Below are positions 59,061 through 64,000 of a DNA stretch of 64,000 nt, piece after piece. Source of the DNA: Ptychodera flava (taxonomy: Eukaryota > Hemichordata > Enteropneusta > Ptychoderidae); the NCBI RefSeq assembly GCF_041260155.1, contig NC_091944.1:18945772-19009771 (forward strand), given 5' to 3'. The notes beneath the pieces are model-generated. The model was not told the origin of the DNA. It made no database searches and saw only the letters and a program-made list of their open reading frames with translations. Both the position numbers and the translations under genes were made by a program. Position 1 is the first letter of the stretch. Every line of letters starts with the position of its first letter.

Positions 59061-62000
59061 CTGAAAGTGGAAATGGAAAAAAAACAGTTATAAATTTGAT
59101 CCTGACTTCTCAATTATGGGGACGACTGATTGAGAAAATAATTGTTAAATGTTATTGATAAATATGGACTGCTCTCTATGAAAACAGGTGTAGCAGAACT
59201 TGTCTTGTAAGGACATAGTTTGGAATGTGTGAAATGTGTCCTTGGTAGATGGGTAAACTTCTAGTTTACTTTTGCAAAAAATTTCTCCTTAATAGAAAGC
59301 TTTGCTGATTAAAAAGGTATCTGCAAGGGCAGGTTTTTTTTTTGTTTTTGTTTTTTTTTTTTTATATATTGGCCATCAAGCGCCCTCTATGTTGAAATGT
59401 TGCAATTTCAAATAATTTCCATAGTAAGTCACTTACTTCCATACACCAATGTCCTCTCCGCTGAAAACCAGGACTTTGCCTTCTCCCAAATCTAATACCC
59501 GGTCACTTGCTACAACGCGAAGACCAAGGATATATTTGCCGGGTGTTGCCCCACCAAAGTACCTCACTCCTCTCCTGAGGAAAAATGTCTGCAAGTTTGG
59601 AACAACAGAATAAAGTGCATGAACAGATTTATTAGAACAATACCCTTCAACAGATTAAATTGAAGGATAGCGGTATTCAGTTCACAATTCTTCAATAATT
59701 TTTAAGTTCAATCTATTGCTTGTGCCTTTATAAATTTCAGGGTCAAATCACACTCAAAGTTACTTAGAAAGCAATGACTATCCAAAGGTCTTTTTGAGGT
59801 CCATAATACCATTTTCCAGATATCACTTTAAAATATACATGGGTCTATAACATTTTACATCCCATTTTTACAGTAGGTTATTGATCATTACGTGAGTTTT
59901 GAAATTTGTGGCTTGCTAATCAATTATCCAGGAATTTCCAGGACACAATGTCAATTTCATTTTCAAGGACTTTTCGATGATTTTCCAGGATGTTTGAAAT
60001 TCAGAGACTTTCAAAGTGCATAAGGACCCTGTATAATATTCCAGCTCCTCTTCTCAATGAATGCAAAGGCAGGTGAAAAGTAATCATTAGGGGCAGTTTC
60101 AACTTTTGCTGAAACTTTCCTTGAGCAAACTTTCACCCATTTTCTTCCAAATCAACATACAAATCAGGGGTCACTGGCCAAACAAATTTTGTTACCAGAG
60201 AAACAAAGTACCCAATATTTACTGATATTTGAAACAACAAATGACCGGTTTTCACAAAACTAAGTTGCTGAAAATTTTATTTACTCCATAAGCTTCAAAA
60301 TGAGCCCCAACAAGTGGTAGGCAATAAAATATTGTAAAAGTTTGAGCGTCCTTAATGCCGAAGAGAAAAATATAGAACTTCCTGTAATTACAGGGTACAA
60401 TACCTGTTTGTGGACCTAAGAATTATGTTTAAATGTACAAGCTACTGTACATCACGAAAAGACGGTTTTTTCTAGTTCCTTGAGCTGTGAAAAACTCTCT
60501 TTGGAGTGGTAGTCACTAGTCTAACAAAGACACTGTTCAAAGTATGAACTGGAAAATTGTTACGACTGAAGGCAATCACTTACTTCATAGAGACAAACAC
60601 CAATTCTGTAGACCAAGGCCATGAACAACATCTGCTGCAAGTCATCTACCGTGGCCTCTTCATCAAACTCTTCAAGTAAAAATTTCATTGTGAAGTCTGT
60701 TTGATCTCTGTGAATGTGTTATAAAAATGGAAGAAATGAGCATAAGATAATCATGGTTATTAGATTTATCAATATACCATGTGCAGTCTACACTATAATT
60801 ATTATTAAACACTAATTGGTATCCACAACAGCGATGACTCTTGTTCTGAATAAATAATCTGTAAAATTTGACAATTGTCTCTCTGTCTCTCTGCATAAAT
60901 GGCTCTAATCTATACATGAGTGAAAATTCAAGTTGACCACACTTTGCGCATTCTGTTCCAATATGTGAGATTACACACTTCAATTTCAAAATTTTCAACG
61001 GAGCATCAGAATTGACATTTGAAATCATAGAAACATACGAATGATAATATTACACAAATACATGTACCAGAACTGTGTATTTCCCATCTAGGTGTTCTCT
61101 ATGACAAAAGCAATGTGTTGAATGATAATTTGACACTTTGGTCTTTTGCTCACTGCATTTCAGGAACACTGCTAAAGATAAAGTCAAACTGTGTACAGTG
61201 GTCACCGAAGGGACCAAGAAAAAGTGATCACTATATGGAAGTGGTCTTTCTAGAGAGGGTGGGTGTGGCGTTACTTTCAGTGTACGTGGTGTGCTGAGTG
61301 GTGAATGTAGGAGAAGATGATTGTAATAATAAAATTTGATGATGTTAAATGTCTGAAACAATTGTGATGCAGGAATAAAGTCAGTTTTAACTTCAGTCTA
61401 AGCATTTTGTGACAGGTAATTTAGAATCAGATATAAACTGCATGAACTTTGAGAAATTACCATAACATGTGGCCACTGATCATGTATTAGAGGTGGCTGT
61501 TCTGTAGAGGGCATTCACTATGTATATATGTATCCACTATTATACTATGCATAATGTTATGTAACACACCTCGTCCGCAGTCTGTGTTCTAATTCGCCAA
61601 TTGACAGTCACGTGGGATGCGTTCTTTTTGTGCTGATCCACGTAAACGACGTCATCAGGCATCATTTGTCGGAACTGTTGCCTGCCAGGCATCAGTTCCG
61701 AAAAATGATGCCCGCTGACGTCAAAAAAACATTGGCGCATGCGCGAACTGGAATGTAAACAAAGATGCCGTCTGCGGACGAGCGAAACGATAGTCGAGAA
61801 ATTTCTCGGTTTATCCTACTTTCTGAAGAAGAACTGAATGCTCTGGTTTCAAACAAGGACTCGAAACGAACGAAGACGATAATCAAAGGTGCATTGAACG
61901 TTTTGCAGAAGTATTGCGACCCTGTCGGCAAAAACTTTTTCTTGCTGAACCACTCCAACATATTACATCATATAGCTTACATGCGACAACTTTTGTGTAT

Positions 62001-64000
62001 GGTACGTTCTTATGTATGACTACGGATGAGGTGTGTTACAAAAAACATATTGACTGGCCATGAGGGCAACAGCATACGTCTTTCAACCCCTCGGGCCTGT
62101 GAGTCACCCCCAAAAACAGACTGTTTCCCTCGGCCTACCGCCTCGGGAAACAGTCTGTTTTTGGGGGTGACTCACAGTCCCTCGGGGTACAGACGTATGC
62201 TGTTGCCCTCATGGCCAGTCAATATGTGTATAATGTTATGGGCCTGCCACAAGGTGACCACTATAAAGAGGTGACCGCTCTGTAAGGGAGCCCAGTCAGA
62301 CAGGTCGGACTGTATCAACAAAATACATTTAAGCCACTTTTTCCTGTGTTGACATTGATAATGATCAACTCACCCAAGGGCATCTGTATATTCCATAATG
62401 AATAACGTGATCAAGACTTTGATGGTAAAGAGAATGACAAAATCTATAAACTCAGCAGCCACTCTTCTGTACACTGACGGTATGTTGTATTCCTTCCCTA
62501 CAAAGAAACAGATCACAGTGGAAACTCTCTCAATTCGTACAAACAGAGAGTGAGAGCAGGTCAGATGACAATCAAAACAGTGAATAAGTGAAAAAGTGAC
62601 TTGGTACTGTTCATTGTAAATCTAAATGTAATTTTTTGTCAAACCTTGCATTCACTCACATGTCAGTGGTGGTGACTCAGGTATCATGGAACTTTTGCAG
62701 GTCAAAGAGCATGTTTTCTATGCAAATGATATGACCTAAATAGATATCTGTACATTCCCATTTGACCATATGCTTCCTTTTAGTAAACATTTTTAGACCA
62801 ATTAGCTGGCACCATGAACTGGGGCAAACTTTCTGCTACTCCAACCATACTGAGGCTTTTATGAAATGATATGTAACTGGTGTTTTGGGGATGTGTTTCG
62901 TGAGTTCATATGTTTAGATGTCGTCTTTACCTGGAGACTCATCATTTTCATTGTCTATTTTGGGGATAAATGTGGTAGCGCAGATTAAATTTATTTTGAA
63001 CATACTTCATCTGAGTGTAGTGAAAAATGCACGAGTCACCAATGTAAAGGTCATATCTATATTTGGTGACAAATTATGGTCATTTAGAGTTCCATGGCTG
63101 ACAGAAACCTATAATGTAATCGCAATGCACAAGGTAAGAACAGGTACACAAAACAAAAGAAATTGTACTGTTTCATTGGCACAATGTTAACTTTGACCTT
63201 CCGCTGGGCAATGCCTTACATGTAGTTGTAGGTCTAATGTCTATCCCACTAAAATCAAATTTGGGGTCGTTTCTTTGTTTAAACCAATAATATCAGTTAG
63301 GTTGGTCTTGTCATCCACTCTGTACATCCAGGGTTTTCTCTCAACTGCGCGATTGCGCAAATTGCGCATTTCGAGCCATTGTCTGCCCTGGAAAAGTTAC
63401 TGATAGCACAGACATCGCGCACAAAACAAAGCAAGCAAAGATGTCCCCATGTATGAAGGTGATGCAAGTGCATAGTGTAGTGACCTGTGAATTTGCTGTT
63501 GTTTCTAGTCATGCTCCCTCGGAAAAGCCCCTCCCAACCCCAACCAACTCTTTTCTGTGTAGGGTATATCATGTTGTTCTTTATGATAACCCTTATACTA
63601 ATCCTATTAAACTCTAAACCTCTACATGGCGGATTTGATGTGTTTTCATAAGGAAAGTCCTCCACATAAACCAATTTCATGGTATGGGGACCTAATGAAA
63701 GTCTTACCACCTACATGTACTGATGCATTTTTTTACATTGAGGTAGAACTAGAAGAGAGAATGACAGTGGTTTGTGTTTTCCTGGCATTTTTTACTGTCC
63801 TTCATGTCAGTCATTTTGAATCTCAAATATCAGTCTCATTGCGAAAAGTCTTTCCCCCCTTATGGCCTACCCCCTCCTTGTAATGGTAACAAAACACGTA
63901 CCTTGAAGAGGACTTGTTTGAGTTGCTTCTTGTCTTTGTTGCCTCTGCCCAGCAGATGGAGTGCCAGCGACTCCTGGCGTTGGCGATGCGGTACCGTTTA
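58889..64000 (-). CDS. FAM8A1: FAM8A1 homologue, RDD-domain ER membrane protein (last five exons; 5' part off the window)
   Basis: Exons are complement of 58889-59060, 59437-59588, 60584-60707, 62374-62497 and 63902->64000. All introns are GT..AG with matching phases, giving about 222 residues of C-terminal sequence. Recognisable FAM8A1 segments in order: KEYNIPSVYRRVAAEFIDF with the RDD-type Arg and Asp at the first membrane segment; FDEEATVDDLQQMLFMALVYR; GGATPGKYILGLRVV; SLIKNFSMAFFFPVYLTILF; and QHNRGAYDIIAGTLVV. Three hydrophobic segments fit the RDD fold. In mammals FAM8A1 is a partner of the ubiquitin ligase HRD1 in ER-associated degradation; that role is carried over by homology. The N-terminal region, Gln/Pro/Thr-rich in the part seen, continues beyond 64000. 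The tail SGPRYQRYGPQNIRR is basic. Confidence 0.95.
59437..59588 (-). CDS. FAM8A1: FAM8A1 internal exon with the GGATPGK motif
   Basis: 152 nt. Two acceptors are possible. The one at 59588 (AACTTGCAG|ACA) keeps the phase and reads TFFLRRGVRYFGGATPGK. The nearer one (TTCCTCAG|GAG) breaks the frame and is rejected. The donor is GGAA|GTAAGT. Confidence 0.93.
60090..60358. mobile_element. TTAA-type MITE family, partial copy in a FAM8A1 intron
   Basis: About 270 bp similar to the 58.1-kb copy (ACCAGAGAAACAAA, AGCTTCAAAATGAGCCCCA, AAGTGGTAG). The terminal repeats are lost. Confidence 0.7.
60584..60707 (-). CDS. FAM8A1: FAM8A1 internal exon, second membrane segment
   Basis: 124 nt encoding DQTDFTMKFLLEEFDEEATV to GVCLYE. 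The acceptor is CATTCACAG|A and the donor TATGAA|GTAAGT. The acidic EEFDEEATVDDLQ stretch before the membrane segment is the counterpart of the vertebrate IEEIDEDTSMEDLQ. Confidence 0.95.
61716..61723. promoter_or_regulatory. CRE (TGACGTCA)
   Basis: Perfect 8-bp cyclic-AMP response element 42 bp upstream of the ATG at 61765. An inverted partner, GACGTCAT, lies in the other arm of the same hairpin at about 61650. Confidence 0.55.
61735..61744. promoter_or_regulatory. NRF1-type site (GCGCATGCGC)
   Basis: Perfect NRF1 palindrome 21 bp upstream of the ATG at 61765. CRE and NRF1 sites together are typical of TATA-less animal promoters, which supports a real transcription start here. Confidence 0.6.
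61765..61999 (+). CDS. First exon of a Crypton/DUF3504-like (KIAA1958/QRICH1-type) gene
   Basis: The ATG at 61765 opens a frame that begins MPSADERNDSREISRFILL. SEEELNALVSNKDSKRTK, followed by a helical IIKGALNVLQKYC, is the N-terminal pattern of DUF3504/Crypton-recombinase-derived proteins, in which an acidic SEEEL and a KDSKxTK motif precede the DNA-binding helices. The exon probably ends at CTGTGTATG|GTACGT, about 61999; otherwise the frame stops at 62019. The rest of such a protein is not seen downstream in this window, so it is a fragment or a first exon with distant partners. It lies antisense within a FAM8A1 intron, between short inverted repeats, preceded by CRE- and NRF1-type sites. 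The family call is from pattern memory. Confidence 0.5.
62046..62227. repeat. Palindrome with ~84-bp arms
   Basis: CATATTGACTGGCCATGAGG on the left is inverted at the right end, and the inner CAAAAACAGACTGTTTCCC / GGGAAACAGTCTGTTTTTG pair is exact. Two short unpaired patches occur. The loop is about 14 bases. Confidence 0.92.
62374..62497 (-). CDS. FAM8A1: FAM8A1 internal exon, first membrane segment
   Basis: 124 nt from KEYNIPS to EYTDALG. The acceptor is TTTCTTTGTAG|GG and the donor CTTGG|GTGAGT. It holds the conserved (R/K)EY.IPS entry of the RDD domain. Confidence 0.95.
62500..63900. other. FAM8A1 intron
   Basis: No other gene or repeat is supported in this intron. Short frames on both strands lack motifs. 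Confidence 0.6.
63902..64000 (-). CDS. FAM8A1: FAM8A1 upstream exon (partial)
   Basis: Reads NGTASPTPGVAGTPSAGQRQ and then QRQEATQTSPLQ before the donor TTCAAG|GTACGT. It is the low-complexity linker before the RDD domain, running off the window. Confidence 0.85.

Larger units (their letters stand above)
61561..62240. mobile_element. Composite inverted-repeat element in a FAM8A1 intron
   Basis: Three parts lie in series. First, a 480-bp unit bounded by 22-bp inverted repeats: GTAACACACCTCGTCC at 61561 and its inverse ending at 62040 (20 of 22 match). Second, inside it, a hairpin at about 61647-61723 and a plus-strand coding exon. Third, directly after it, a 180-bp palindrome at 62046-62227. 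The 11-bp word ATAATGTTATG occurs at 61551-61561 and again at 62230-62240, and may be the target duplication of the whole. I do not know this element family. Confidence 0.6.

Noticed and set aside
59437-59574. Nearer acceptor for the FAM8A1 GGATPGK exon (TTCCTCAG)
   Set aside because: It breaks the frame from the preceding exon; the acceptor 14 bases upstream keeps it and restores family sequence.

Overview
This is an AT-rich, repeat-dense stretch of an animal nuclear genome. Genes have short exons in long introns with GT..AG borders. Microsatellites and short inverted-repeat transposons are abundant. There is a LINE fragment and a Penelope-like fragment, and no prokaryotic gene organisation. 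FAM8A1 is recognisable at the right end and is clearly animal. Together with the repeat style this fits a marine invertebrate (deuterostome or lophotrochozoan), but I cannot name the species.

Layout. 1-9.1 kb: no supported gene; a GGCGCA minisatellite, a LINE reverse-transcriptase relic, two related fold-back elements and one MITE. 9.1-18.5 kb (minus strand): a four-exon gene for an unrecognised 471-residue protein, assembled here from splice signals and three matching phases, with a TATA-like box upstream. Its introns hold a duplicated tRNA-derived SINE, a long palindrome, a MITE and a (TA)n tract. 18.5-22.0 kb: non-coding, with an old internal duplication. 22.1-24.1 kb (minus): one long coding exon for a 668-residue Tyr/Ser/Thr/Arg-rich, largely disordered protein. 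25.95-30.84 kb: a 4.9-kb element with long terminal inverted repeats and a decaying internal array. 31.6-39.05 kb: two copies of a 0.7-kb inverted-repeat element, plus MITEs and palindromes. 39-54 kb: microsatellites, three hairpins with compensating stem differences, and a Penelope-like fragment with a hammerhead-ribozyme-like motif. 54-58.5 kb: several MITEs with TTAA ends. 58.9-64.0 kb (minus): the last five exons of FAM8A1, an ER-membrane RDD-domain protein. One FAM8A1 intron carries, on the opposite strand, a composite inverted-repeat element. That element contains CRE and NRF1-type sites and the first exon of a Crypton/DUF3504-like gene.

The genes do not form an evident functional cluster. 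The most unusual items are the orphan four-exon gene, the composite element inside FAM8A1, the covarying hairpins at 45.2-45.6 kb, the covarying ends of the twin 0.7-kb elements, and the graded tandem array in the 4.9-kb element. All splice models and repeat calls were made by reading the sequence, without alignment software or transcripts.
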